The notes under the pieces: generated by a model
Databases searched by the model: none
Seen by the model: only the letters and a program-made list of their open reading frames with translations
What the model was told of the DNA's origin: nothing
Shown: positions 37,906 through 46,319 of the stretch, one piece after another
Layout of the letters: each line of letters begins with the position of its first letter
Numbering within the stretch: the stretch's first letter is position 1
Origin: Mucilaginibacter boryungensis
GTDB taxonomy: Bacteria > Bacteroidota > Bacteroidia > Sphingobacteriales > Sphingobacteriaceae
Direction: 5' to 3'
Length of the DNA: 64,000 nucleotides
NCBI RefSeq assembly: GCF_015221995.1
Contig: NZ_JADFFM010000002.1
Span: forward strand, 1,612,001-1,676,000
Program-made: the position numbers and the translations under genes

Positions 37906-37913
37906 TATCTTTG
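37906..37913 (+). promoter_or_regulatory. Bacteroidetes -7 box (TATCTTTG) for metG
   Basis: TATCTTTG fits TAnnTTTG exactly and ends 6 bases before the metG ATG at 37920. With the usual distance to the start site, the transcript would begin at or within a few bases of the ATG. Confidence 0.55.
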
Positions 37914-37919
37914 CACCCT

Positions 37920-39983
37920 ATGTCACAAATTGATCATTATAAAAGATATACCATTACCTCGGCGCTGCCTTATGCTAACGGCCCTTTGCATATTGGGCAC
38001 CTGGCCGGCGCTTATATGCCTGCCGATATTTTCGTACGCTATCTGCGTTTGAAGAAAAAGGACGTAGTATACATTTGCGGGTCGGATGAGCATGGGGCGG
38101 CTATCACCATAAAAGCAAAAAAAGAAGGCACAACGCCGCAGGCTATTATTGATAAGTACCACGGACAGATCAAACAAAGCTTCGAGGAGTTTGGGATTAG
38201 TTTTGATATTTATCACCGCACCTCATCGCCCATACATCATGATCTATCGCAGGAGTTCTTCCTGAACCTGTACGAGAAAGGCGAGTTTATAGAAAAATAC
38301 TCCGAACAATATTTTGACGAGGACTACCAACAGTTCCTGGCCGACCGTTACATTACCGGCACCTGCCCTAATTGCAGTAACCCAAATGCTTACGGCGACC
38401 AGTGCGAGCGTTGCGGCACATCGCTAAACCCTACAGACCTGATCAACCCGGTATCAACCCTAAGTGGAAAGACCCCTATATTAAAACCCACCAAACACTG
38501 GTTTTTACCATTGGATAAATACCAGCCCTGGCTGGAGAACTGGATTGCTGATAAAGAAGGTGAATGGAAAGTGAACGTATTTGGGCAATGTACCTCATGG
38601 TTAAAATCGGGCTTACAGCCCCGATCAATGACTCGGGACCTGGATTGGGGTATTGATGTACCGCTGGAAGAAGCCAAAGGCAAAAAGCTTTACGTTTGGA
38701 TGGACGCACCTATCGGCTATATATCGGCCACTAAGCAATGGGCTATAGATAATAGTAAAGACTGGCAACTATACTGGAAGAAACAAAAAGATGAAGCCGA
38801 CGATGCTTGTCTGCTGCACTTTATTGGTAAGGATAATATTGTATTCCACTGTATTATTTTCCCATCCATACTACATGCACATGGCGAATATATATTGCCG
38901 CAGAACGTGCCTGCAAACGAGTTTTTAAACCTGGAAGGCGATAAACTGTCCACATCACGCAATCACGCGGTTTGGCTGCACGAATACCTGGAAGAGTTTC
39001 CTGGCAAGCAGGACGAGTTGCGTTATGTTTTAACCAGCATACTGCCTGAAACCAGCGACAGCGAGTTTACCTGGAAGGATTACCAAGCCCGCGTAAATAA
39101 CGAATTAGTAGCTATACTGGGTAATTTTGTTAACCGGGTGATGATATTGATGCATAAGTTTTTTGACGGAAAAGTTGTAGGTGGCGCTATATTAAAAAAT
39201 GATAGCCTGACTACAGAAATAGGCAATTTGTACGATGAGATGGAACGCAGCCTGGATGCCTACAAATTTCGCCAGGGCCTGCAGGCTGTAATGGATATGG
39301 CCCGTTTGGGTAACCGTTACCTTACCGAGCAGGAGCCATGGAAAACCATAAAAACCGACGAAGCCGGCGCGCGCGAAGCGTTGCATAATTGCCTGGTGCT
39401 GATAGTGCATATAGCTACGGGCTTGCAGCCATTTTTACCAGCCACGGCCAAAAAGATATTGGCTATGCTAAATTGGCCGAATAATAATATTGGTTTTGAT
39501 GAAGAAGCGGTTTTTGCCGACGGGCACGAATTGGCAGCGGCATCATTACTATTTGAAAAGGTAGAGGATGAAGTGGTTGAAAAACAAATAGCCAAGCTCC
39601 AAGCTAAAAAGCAGGTTGTTGCTGAAGCTGTCGTACCGGAAATTACCCCCGCGAAAGCTGATGTCAATTACGAAAGCTTTGCCACCATGGATATCCGTGT
39701 AGGGACTATACTTACTGCTGAAAAGGTAGCCAAAACTAAAAAGCTGATGAAGCTGACCATTGATACTGGTATCGATCAGCGCACGGTGGTATCGGGTATT
39801 GCCGAGCACTTTGAGCCCGAGAATATTATTGGCAGGCAAGTAAGCATATTGGTAAACCTTGAACCGCGCGAAATAAAAGGCATTGTATCGCAGGGGATGA
39901 TCCTAATGGCCGAAAACGCACAAGGGAAACTAACCTTTGTATCACCAGGAGAAGGCATGCATAATGGGTCGGTAATCAGGTAA
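37920..39983 (+). CDS. metG: Methionine-tRNA ligase with C-terminal tRNA-binding domain
   Basis: 687 residues from ATG 37920. Charges tRNA-Met in the cytoplasm. Seen: HIGH-type PLHIGH near residue 19-24, zinc knuckles CPNCSNPNAYGDQCERCG, KMSKS loop in the form KLSTS, anticodon-binding helical domain, and a C-terminal OB-fold (FATMDIRVGTILTAEKVAKTKKLMKLTID...GMILMAE) of the Arc1p/EMAP type, which enables dimerisation and tRNA binding. A strong TAnnTTTG promoter lies directly before the start. Confidence 0.97.
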   Translation: MSQIDHYKRYTITSALPYANGPLHIGHLAGAYMPADIFVRYLRLKKKDVVYICGSDEHGAAITIKAKKEGTTPQAIIDKYHGQIKQSFEEFGISFDIYHRTSSPIHHDLSQEFFLNLYEKGEFIEKYSEQYFDEDYQQFLADRYITGTCPNCSNPNAYGDQCERCGTSLNPTDLINPVSTLSGKTPILKPTKHWFLPLDKYQPWLENWIADKEGEWKVNVFGQCTSWLKSGLQPRSMTRDLDWGIDVPLEEAKGKKLYVWMDAPIGYISATKQWAIDNSKDWQLYWKKQKDEADDACLLHFIGKDNIVFHCIIFPSILHAHGEYILPQNVPANEFLNLEGDKLSTSRNHAVWLHEYLEEFPGKQDELRYVLTSILPETSDSEFTWKDYQARVNNELVAILGNFVNRVMILMHKFFDGKVVGGAILKNDSLTTEIGNLYDEMERSLDAYKFRQGLQAVMDMARLGNRYLTEQEPWKTIKTDEAGAREALHNCLVLIVHIATGLQPFLPATAKKILAMLNWPNNNIGFDEEAVFADGHELAAASLLFEKVEDEVVEKQIAKLQAKKQVVAEAVVPEITPAKADVNYESFATMDIRVGTILTAEKVAKTKKLMKLTIDTGIDQRTVVSGIAEHFEPENIIGRQVSILVNLEPREIKGIVSQGMILMAENAQGKLTFVSPGEGMHNGSVIR

Positions 39984-40050
39984 TTTTAAATGTTCACATA
40001 TGCAAATATGCGTATGTGTAAATGGGTTTGCCTAAATCAGGTATAATTTG

Positions 40051-40085
40051 CACTTTTGCAAACGCAATAAGAATTTGCAAAAGTG
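40051..40085. repeat. Perfect 12-bp inverted repeat upstream of tRNA-Arg
   Basis: CACTTTTGCAAA / TTTGCAAAAGTG, 11-base loop, 68 bases after metG and 27 bases before tRNA-Arg. It belongs to the ATTTGCACAT-type repeats seen at several intergenic sites here. It could serve as the metG 3' hairpin. Confidence 0.55.
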
Positions 40086-40112
40086 TACATCCGCGCATTT
40101 GCACATTCAATA

Positions 40113-40184
40113 GGTCCCGTAGTTCAACGGATAGAATAGGAGTTTCCTAAACTCTAGATATGAGTTCGATTCTCGTCGGGACCA
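40113..40184 (+). tRNA. tRNA-Arg (anticodon CCT)
   Basis: Cloverleaf: acceptor GGTCCCG / CGGGACC, D arm GTAGTTCAACGGAT, anticodon stem GGAGT / ACTCT around the loop TTCCTAA (anticodon CCT), T arm with GAGTTCGATTC. CCA is not encoded. Reads AGG codons. Confidence 0.95.
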
Positions 40185-40186
40185 CT

Positions 40187-40226
40187 AAAAGGGAAAATGC
40201 TCCTACAGTATTTTCCCTTTCTTTTT
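40187..40226 (+). terminator. Terminator after tRNA-Arg
   Basis: AAAGGGAAAAT / ATTTTCCCTTT, 11-bp perfect stem followed by CTTTTTC. Confidence 0.9.
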
Positions 40227-40260
40227 CAAACAAACCTCGGGTCATAATAGCACCACAATG

Positions 40261-40986
40261 TCATTGCTCAAGCTGTTGCTTTAATATCGGATGCTGTAAT
40301 GTTGAATTGAAAATAACAGTGTGTCCTGCATTGTTAAGATGTATGCCATCCCCATATTCCATAGTTGATTTTATGGAGTAGGTAGGGGTGCTTAGTGACA
40401 TTAAAAAATCGTTTACATGATAGGAATAAACACTTTTCAGTGTATCGTTTAGTGTTTTCAGCTGCATACGTTCTGTGGCGGCGCTAAAATCGCGAGGCTG
40501 AGTGCCAAAAATAATGTAAGGAACCTTAACAGAATCCAGCACATGAGTAAGCCGTTGAAAGTTGCTTAAAATCTCCATATTAGTATAATTAGCGGCTATA
40601 TCGTTGTTTGGCAGACTAATAAGCACCAGGTTTGGTTTATACAATAAAGCCTTAGTGATATTACGGGCGGTATCAGGCGTTGGTTTCCCATGAATTATAC
40701 AGTTACTTGGCAAAACATTGTAGGTAGTATATCCCTCGTAAGCTAAATTGATAAAGTTAGCTAGTGTTGTTTTATTGACAGCAACCTGTAGCTTTTTTGC
40801 CCATGATGAATCTATAGGGTTGGCCCCGAATCCTTGCGCTGTTGATGAACCTAATATCACAATAGTAAGGGAGGCTGGTTTAGTTTTTTGGTTAACAGGC
40901 GAAGGCACTATGTTGTTAGAAAGCTTATTGCAGGCTGCTACAAGCAGTATACAGGCAATTAATAGGGGTGTTTTAAATTTTTTCAT
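40261..40986 (-). CDS. SGNH/GDSL-like hydrolase lipoprotein
   Basis: 241 residues from ATG 40986, lipobox LVAAC. Block I is ILGSSTAQGFGANP with the nucleophile Ser in GSS rather than GDS; block III is LISLPNNDIA (Asn); block V is GDGIHLNNAGH with the catalytic Asp and His. These mark an SGNH-fold esterase, probably acting on acetyl or acyl esters of sugars at the cell surface. It is convergent with tRNA-Arg and has no operon partner. Substrate unknown. Confidence 0.82.
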   Translation of the reverse strand: MKKFKTPLLIACILLVAACNKLSNNIVPSPVNQKTKPASLTIVILGSSTAQGFGANPIDSSWAKKLQVAVNKTTLANFINLAYEGYTTYNVLPSNCIIHGKPTPDTARNITKALLYKPNLVLISLPNNDIAANYTNMEILSNFQRLTHVLDSVKVPYIIFGTQPRDFSAATERMQLKTLNDTLKSVYSYHVNDFLMSLSTPTYSIKSTMEYGDGIHLNNAGHTVIFNSTLQHPILKQQLEQ

Positions 40987-41230
40987 AAGCATCAATCATC
41001 TCTTTATTCTGGGTCATAAATAAGTTGTTTTACAAAAATGGACATGAATTGCGACCGCAGGTTAAACAACTTATTGCTTCTGTGTCAACTACAAGGCAAA
41101 TTAAATGCCAATAAAAAAGATTACTGTAAGTCTATATAGCTCTTTGGAGCGTTGCCAACCAAAGTAGGATGCCCATCGATTTATTTTGATAAATAAAATG
41201 ATTTAACTGCCAATAAGGTTTCATTTAACA

Positions 41231-41261
41231 TTTGCACATAGAACTCAACTTTTTATATTTG
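41231..41261 (+). promoter_or_regulatory. Bacteroidetes promoter (TTTG ... TATATTTG) for tRNA-Pro
   Basis: A -33 TTTG box at 41231-41234 and a -7 box TATATTTG at 41254-41261, 19 bases apart: both parts of the Bacteroidetes vegetative promoter. The tRNA-Pro gene starts 100 bases downstream. The rest of 40987-41230 holds no visible gene. Confidence 0.6.
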
Positions 41262-41360
41262 CGTTGTAATACGTGTACTACTATTATAAAAATAATTCAA
41301 CATAGTGTTTAATCAGCTAATAGAAGGTTATGCGCTGTAGCTCATGAATTAATTAAAGCT

Positions 41361-41434
41361 CGGGATGTAGCGTAGCCCGGTATCGCGCCAGCATGGGGTG
41401 CTGGAGGTCGGAAGTTCGAATCTTCTCATCCCGA
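41361..41434 (+). tRNA. tRNA-Pro (anticodon GGG), interrupted by and rebuilt from the island
   Basis: Acceptor CGGGATG / CATCCCG, anticodon stem CCAGC / GCTGG with loop ATGGGGT (anticodon GGG), T arm GGAAGTTCGAATCTTC. CCA not encoded. The 3' half (from 41392) is identical to a second copy at 62673, so the island's own attachment site restores the tRNA after integration. Confidence 0.93.
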
Positions 41435-41441
41435 CTTAAAA
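41392..41441 (+). repeat. attL: 50-bp direct repeat of the tRNA-Pro 3' half
   Basis: Runs from the anticodon loop (CATGGGGT) through the T arm and acceptor 3' strand to CGACTTAAAA. Identical to 62673-62722. After it, similarity continues imperfectly to about 41500. Confidence 0.92.
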
Positions 41442-41451
41442 GAAGCATCAG

Positions 41452-41499
41452 AGAGCATATTTGAAAGGTTTAAATACTAATCGGATATGCTCTTCTGCT
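41452..41499 (+). terminator. Terminator after tRNA-Pro (island copy)
   Basis: AGAGCATAT / ATATGCTCT, 9-bp stem with a 24-base loop and T-rich tail. A diverged second copy is at 62734-62782 beyond attR, so the element carries a replacement terminator as well as the tRNA end. Confidence 0.65.
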
Positions 41500-41535
41500 T
41501 TTGTTTACTCCTTTGTTTACCCCCGTGATTACTCC
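41500..41535 (+). repeat. Three 12-bp direct repeats next to attL (putative integrase arm sites)
   Basis: TTTGTTTACTCC (41500-41511), TTTGTTTACCCC (41512-41523) and CGTGATTACTCC (41524-41535) follow one another at a strict 12-base period between attL and the integrase gene. The first unit recurs exactly at 62589-62600 near attR. Confidence 0.65.
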
Positions 41536-41558
41536 TAATTGTCGTAACACAACAAGTT

Positions 41559-42869
41559 ATGGCTACAGTAGCAGTAGTTTTAAAGACTACAAAGAAATTA
41601 TCTAACAATGAATATGCAGTTGCTATTAGAGCAACACACGAAAGGCAAAGCCGCTATTATCCACTTAGCACCCTTGTAACTAATCAATCGTTACCATGGC
41701 GATGCACGACCGCTGATTGGAAGCCTGCTGAGGCGGAAGACAATGGCTTGGGCAAGTTCCGGAAAACGTTTTTACCTTATAAAGAATGTAACAGCATCTT
41801 AAAAACAAAGCTAACGGAAGCGCAACTCATCCTTACACGCTACGAGGAGCAAAACATTATGTTTAGCTTCGAGCAATTTGAAGCAGACCTTAAACACAAA
41901 GAGTATGCGACAACACCTGTTACCGTTGTGGCAGAGGCAGTCCAATCAGTCTCCCTCCAGGACTACTACTCTCAGCAAATCTTAATATTAGAAGAACAAC
42001 AACGCGAGGGAATGGCTGGCTTGTATAGGGAGAATAAGAGTATATTAAATAAATTCAAGCCTTCGGCTATGTTGATTGATGTTAACTTCCGTTTCCTTGA
42101 AAGTTTTGAATACTGGATGCGTAATGTTCGCAACAACATGGATACCACGATAAGCGTGAAGATGCGTAACCTTCAAAGGGTTATTAACCAAGCTATTGAG
42201 GATAAGTTATTTAATAAGGACGAATACCCATTTGGCGAGAAGAGGTACAGCATCAACAAGCGTCTTGATCACAACACTAAAAAGATTGCGATAATGCTGG
42301 ATAGAGTTAGTAAAATTAAAGCTTTGGACTTAAAGCCAGGGTCATCTCTGCACTTTGCTCAGCAGGTGTTTCTTTTTAGCTACTACTGTCGAGGAATGAA
42401 CTTTGTTGACATGACTTTTCTTAAATGGAAAGATATAGTAGACAACACGCTAACTTATACTCGTAGGAAGACACGTGGAAAGTTCAACATTCCACTTAAC
42501 AGCCATGCACTTACTATTTTGAAGTTCTTTAAACAGCAATATGAGATACCAGGAGGTTATGTGTTTCCTATACTCAATCCTAAAATACACACCACTACAA
42601 AACAACAGTACACGAGAAAGAAAACAGCCCTTAAAGCCGTTAATGACAATCTCAAGAAGCTTGCCAATTTGATAGATGAACCGAGTTTGAAGTTGACGAC
42701 AAACGTTGGGAGACATACATATGCGACAGGTTTAAAACGTTCCGGTGCTAACACTGCTTATATAACCGAAGCCTTAGGTCATGCCACGCAAGAGCAAACT
42801 CAGACATACTTAGCTGAGTTTGAAAAGGGTGAGATTGAAAGTTGGGAGAATAAGATGTTTGAAGTTTAA
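41559..42869 (+). CDS. Tyrosine recombinase/integrase of the island
   Basis: 436 residues. N-terminal arm-binding part (1-115), SAM-like core-binding domain (about 130-235, DYYSQQILILEEQQREGMAGLYRENKSIL), catalytic domain (about 245-420). Catalytic residues: R278 (SYYCRGMNF), K304 (TRRKTRG), R385 (NVGRHTYAT), H408 (ALGHAT), nucleophile Y417 (TQTYL). The usual first His of the H-x-x-R box is N382 here; variants at this site are common in Bacteroidetes integrases. It sits 118 bases inside attL, the normal position for a tRNA-targeting integrase, and ends in a perfect terminator. Confidence 0.93.
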   Translation: MATVAVVLKTTKKLSNNEYAVAIRATHERQSRYYPLSTLVTNQSLPWRCTTADWKPAEAEDNGLGKFRKTFLPYKECNSILKTKLTEAQLILTRYEEQNIMFSFEQFEADLKHKEYATTPVTVVAEAVQSVSLQDYYSQQILILEEQQREGMAGLYRENKSILNKFKPSAMLIDVNFRFLESFEYWMRNVRNNMDTTISVKMRNLQRVINQAIEDKLFNKDEYPFGEKRYSINKRLDHNTKKIAIMLDRVSKIKALDLKPGSSLHFAQQVFLFSYYCRGMNFVDMTFLKWKDIVDNTLTYTRRKTRGKFNIPLNSHALTILKFFKQQYEIPGGYVFPILNPKIHTTTKQQYTRKKTALKAVNDNLKKLANLIDEPSLKLTTNVGRHTYATGLKRSGANTAYITEALGHATQEQTQTYLAEFEKGEIESWENKMFEV

Positions 42870-42873
42870 ATTG

Positions 42874-42901
42874 GTGATGGAACACCTCCATCACTTTTTT
42901 T
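42874..42901 (+). terminator. Terminator after the integrase
   Basis: GTGATGGA / TCCATCAC, 8-bp perfect stem, ACACC loop, seven T. Confidence 0.93.
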
Positions 42902-42908
42902 ACCTTTG
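42901..42908 (+). promoter_or_regulatory. Bacteroidetes -7 box (TACCTTTG) for the next gene
   Basis: TACCTTTG matches TAnnTTTG and ends 3 bases before ATG 42912; it begins inside the T run of the integrase terminator. The transcript would be practically leaderless. Confidence 0.4.
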
Positions 42909-42911
42909 GAT

Positions 42912-43748
42912 ATGGAGTTACTCGTGTTTCATTTGAAGCCTAATTTTAAGGTCTTAAGTAAGTACCTGCAATTTGATAGCACTGCTGAATCATTTGAGCA
43001 ATCATACGCTGAAGGATGTGCACTTGAAGTTAACACTTATACAACCTTTGAAACAGCAAACGAGGTTTGCAATGCCTTTACTGAACTTACAACGAGTAAT
43101 GGATTACAACATCATAACGATGACCTTTTATTCATAGCTTTAACCCGTTTAATCGAACAACAGGCAGAGTTGGATGCAATTGTGGATGAACACAGAGTTG
43201 CACTGCGAACTAAAGAGCTTGCTGGACTAATTGTTACAATGCAAAACAGCTTATTAAGTTCCATACTGATTCAAAGCGGCGAGGGGTCCTTTAGTTTAAC
43301 CGACCCCGTGTTGAGACAATGGGTGCATGATAGTATCCTTAACAACGTGGATAAGTTGAATATAAATGACTTGAACGGACGCCCACAGTATTTAGGCAAC
43401 GGAGGTGAGGTTATCCAGGAAGAATTACAACGTGCAGTACGCATGACAATTAAAGACCTCAAATCAGTCAGTCAAGCCTTAAGGGATAAACAAAATACAG
43501 AACTCGCTTTCAGCTTACTTCCTTATCTTAATGGTGAAACACACATGAAGGTAAGGAAGAATCAAAACTTTACGGACGCGCAACTTACATTCCTTTATGA
43601 AATGTTGTGTTGTTTAAAGCTGATGGTTCCCAAACCATTTGTTAGTAATGACTACCAGGCAAAGGACTACATGCGTTCAAATATCATCGCATACGCAAAA
43701 CGTATCAAAAGAAAGGAAAGCAAAACAAAAAAAGTTAGCACGACCTGA
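42912..43748 (+). CDS. Island protein of unknown function (278 aa)
   Basis: Start set at ATG 42912 (an in-frame TTG lies two codons upstream). 278 residues, mostly helical by composition, soluble, without signal or membrane segment. A Leu/Gln-rich helix pair lies around 75-125 (FIALTRLIEQQAELDAIVDEHR), and the C-terminus is strongly basic (KRIKRKESKTKKVSTT), which would fit nucleic-acid binding. I recognise no family. It lies between the integrase terminator and a small unknown gene, 68 bases away on the same strand. Confidence 0.6.
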   Translation: MELLVFHLKPNFKVLSKYLQFDSTAESFEQSYAEGCALEVNTYTTFETANEVCNAFTELTTSNGLQHHNDDLLFIALTRLIEQQAELDAIVDEHRVALRTKELAGLIVTMQNSLLSSILIQSGEGSFSLTDPVLRQWVHDSILNNVDKLNINDLNGRPQYLGNGGEVIQEELQRAVRMTIKDLKSVSQALRDKQNTELAFSLLPYLNGETHMKVRKNQNFTDAQLTFLYEMLCCLKLMVPKPFVSNDYQAKDYMRSNIIAYAKRIKRKESKTKKVSTT

Positions 43749-43816
43749 TTTCCCTGAGGTACTATTTGGTATTACGATACTTGCCTCAATCGGTATTAAC
43801 CAAGCCGAGGAAAACA

Positions 43817-44227
43817 ATGAACATTTATAATAAACTTCATGGCGAAACAATCGCTGCGCTACTGAATGACGGTAGGCCCAAGTTGACGGCAAAACAATTC
43901 TTAGGCAAGGATGGAACTAATGCGTATTACAACAATGAAACATTGCTTTCATTTGTAAAGACCCTGCGACCACAGGAAATTTCCGAAATGCAAGAGATTT
44001 TAAAAGGCATGTCAGAAGGTCTACGAATAGTAGGAACTATCGCGTCCAGAACAGACAAAGGAGGCCGTAGGTATGCTTACCTTAACCTGCAACATGTTAA
44101 CGCCAATACGGGAGGTAAATTTATCCTTGAAGATGGTACAACACGTTTCTTAAATGATTACATGAACGGCAAGTTTGTAGTAGGTTTTACCCTTGAGGAA
44201 CTTGTTGAAGAAGCGATGAACGCCTAA
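43817..44227 (+). CDS. Island protein of unknown function (136 aa)
   Basis: Start at ATG 43817, with GAGG about 7 bases upstream. 136 residues with no hydrophobic segment. Contains LTAKQFLGKDGTNAYYNN, a helical RPQEISEMQEILKGMSEGL, and a beta-like stretch GLRIVGTIASRTDKGGRRYAYLNLQHV. The C-terminus is acidic. No family recognised. Probably co-transcribed with the preceding gene; a terminator-like hairpin follows at 44237. Confidence 0.6.
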   Translation: MNIYNKLHGETIAALLNDGRPKLTAKQFLGKDGTNAYYNNETLLSFVKTLRPQEISEMQEILKGMSEGLRIVGTIASRTDKGGRRYAYLNLQHVNANTGGKFILEDGTTRFLNDYMNGKFVVGFTLEELVEEAMNA

Positions 44228-44236
44228 GCATCAATT

Positions 44237-44278
44237 GCCTGGTACATCCGTACCGGGCTTAATCAATTTTATTTTTTT
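44237..44278 (+). terminator. Hairpin with T run after the 136-aa gene
   Basis: GCCTGGTAC / GTACCGGGC, 9 pairs with one wobble, ATCC loop, followed by TTAATCAATTTTATTTTTTT. The T run is displaced by several bases, so termination is likely but less certain. Confidence 0.65.
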
Positions 44279-44327
44279 AACAGCCTAACAGTGCCTTAAC
44301 AGCATTGACAGGAAAACTATTATCAAG

Positions 44328-46178
44328 ATGTACTTAAAACGTAACGTAATCGCATTACCAATACATAAGTATTTGAGCGATATTGAACCATACAAATCAA
44401 CAGGTATACCCACTAACAGCATTACTCATAAGATTGTTCCCGGGTGTGGCATAACAACATACGAAATCCGATATGCGAAGCACCGTAGTATTATAATCTT
44501 ACCGAATGTGCCTGTGATTAAAAGCAAGGTTGAGGAGCATAATAAAATGTTTACCGACCAACAGATCCTCGGAGTTTATAAAGGTATTGATGTTGACGAT
44601 ATAAAGGTTTACCTCTTAAAGCCAGGGAACTACAAGAAGATACTTACCACGCCCGAAGGTTTTATCAGTAAAGTAATGAAAGCTTTCGACGGCCAATTGG
44701 AGTCATTGTATGCTGATTGGTTCTTACTTTACGATGAATGCGAACGCATTATCACGGACATTTCATATCGCGGTGCCATAGCAGCACCACTTGACTTGTT
44801 CTTTCGGTTTAAAAACAAAGCATTAGTATCTGCTACAACCCTGCCGTTTAGTGACGACCGATTTAAAGAGTTTGTCAACTATTTTATTCAACCAGAGTTT
44901 GATTATAGCCAGCCATTGACAGTCCTTAGTACGAACAATGTCATTGCATCGTTGAAGGCAAAACTCGATGACCTGCAAAGTGAGACAGTATGCATCTTTA
45001 TCAATTCGACGAAAGGTATCCACGCAATCATTGAAACATTAGCAATTAAGTATGAAAGCAAAGTTTTTTGTGGGAATGAAAGTGTTGTTAAGCTAATGGA
45101 GTTAGGGTATATGAACGCTTCAAGTGAGTTTAGCGTAAAACAGATGGGTAGATACAATTTCTTCACCAGTCGCTACTTTTCTGCTTTTGATATTCTATTG
45201 AATCACAAACCTGATGTTATAATGATTTCCGATATCATTTTTGCTGACCATAGTATACTTGACCCACATACCGAGGTAATACAGATAGCAGGACGCTTCC
45301 GTAAAGGCGTTACAAGTCTGACCCACATAACAAATTATGACCCCTTCTTAGCGGTAATGGATGAGCACGAAGCTTCGAACTATTTAAATGGATGCTTAGA
45401 TACGTATGAACATATCCTTATGTTGTTCAAAAAGGCAAAGCACAAAGCAAGTAAGGAAACTCTCGAATTTTTTGTGAAGAACTCTCCGATAGCAAGTTTC
45501 TTTACAGAGGGTAAACGCAATAACTTTATGATCGATAACGACCTTAATGAAGAGCGAGTTAAGAACTATTATGTATCTTCTGATAGATTAAAAGAGGCAT
45601 ATACTGAAGTATCTGACCATTTTAATATTACCCATGCTACAGAGGAGTATGTTGTTGGCGACAATGATTTCAGGCGACTTTCACGGCAACCAACCAAAAA
45701 AGATAAGTGGCGGCAAGTTGCTATGCTAATGGATAGGTACACTGCAAAGCCAGGTGGTGCAATACTTCTTACTCCTGATTTAGCGCAGATCAAAGCAACT
45801 TTGTATAGAAATTATCCATTGATAGGTGAGGCTTACAATCTATTGGGCTTGCACGGTTTAGAAGGAACTGAATACATTAGAGAAACTATTCAAGCAGCAA
45901 TCAAAGCAGCCAAAGCACACAATATCATTGTAGCAGCAGCACCATTTGTACAGTCTAGATTTTCTGAATACACAACAGTTCCCGAATCTAAGATCGTTGA
46001 TGAGTTAACCGCTATATATAAGAAACAAGGTATCACATATAGGGTATCAGCTGCTCATATCCTTCGTTACTTTGAAGGTAAGCGTTCCCAAATTTCTAAA
46101 GAAAACGTTTACATCCTAACAACAAAGAAAACGTTTGAAGCTAAGCGCTATGGCATGACGATAAAAATATCCGGTTAG
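44328..46178 (+). CDS. SF2 helicase-like protein with degenerate Walker A motif
   Basis: 616 residues. The first 340 residues follow an SF2 layout: motif I position P38-G-C-G-I-T-T44 where the expected GK(T/S) Lys is replaced by Thr; motif Ia-like IIILPNVPVIKSK; motif II D136-E-C-E139; motif III S168-A-T170; motif VI Q318-I-A-G-R-F-R-K-G. The C-terminal part (about 455-616) is alpha/beta and unassigned. Proteins of this kind occur in Bacteroidetes mobile elements, to my memory; a replication or regulatory role is possible, while ATP hydrolysis is doubtful. No hydrophobic segment. It is the largest non-restriction gene of the island. Confidence 0.6.
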   Translation: MYLKRNVIALPIHKYLSDIEPYKSTGIPTNSITHKIVPGCGITTYEIRYAKHRSIIILPNVPVIKSKVEEHNKMFTDQQILGVYKGIDVDDIKVYLLKPGNYKKILTTPEGFISKVMKAFDGQLESLYADWFLLYDECERIITDISYRGAIAAPLDLFFRFKNKALVSATTLPFSDDRFKEFVNYFIQPEFDYSQPLTVLSTNNVIASLKAKLDDLQSETVCIFINSTKGIHAIIETLAIKYESKVFCGNESVVKLMELGYMNASSEFSVKQMGRYNFFTSRYFSAFDILLNHKPDVIMISDIIFADHSILDPHTEVIQIAGRFRKGVTSLTHITNYDPFLAVMDEHEASNYLNGCLDTYEHILMLFKKAKHKASKETLEFFVKNSPIASFFTEGKRNNFMIDNDLNEERVKNYYVSSDRLKEAYTEVSDHFNITHATEEYVVGDNDFRRLSRQPTKKDKWRQVAMLMDRYTAKPGGAILLTPDLAQIKATLYRNYPLIGEAYNLLGLHGLEGTEYIRETIQAAIKAAKAHNIIVAAAPFVQSRFSEYTTVPESKIVDELTAIYKKQGITYRVSAAHILRYFEGKRSQISKENVYILTTKKTFEAKRYGMTIKISG

Positions 46179-46319
46179 GGTATGCAATCGTTGATGATAA
46201 TCTATCAATCTAACTCAGACATTGTTGTTTTTTTTAATTTAATACAGGGTCTCTAATTCTTGAGTTAGGCAACAAGGCAGCCATAGAGCTGCTTTTGCCA
46301 TTAACGATTTTACCGACAG

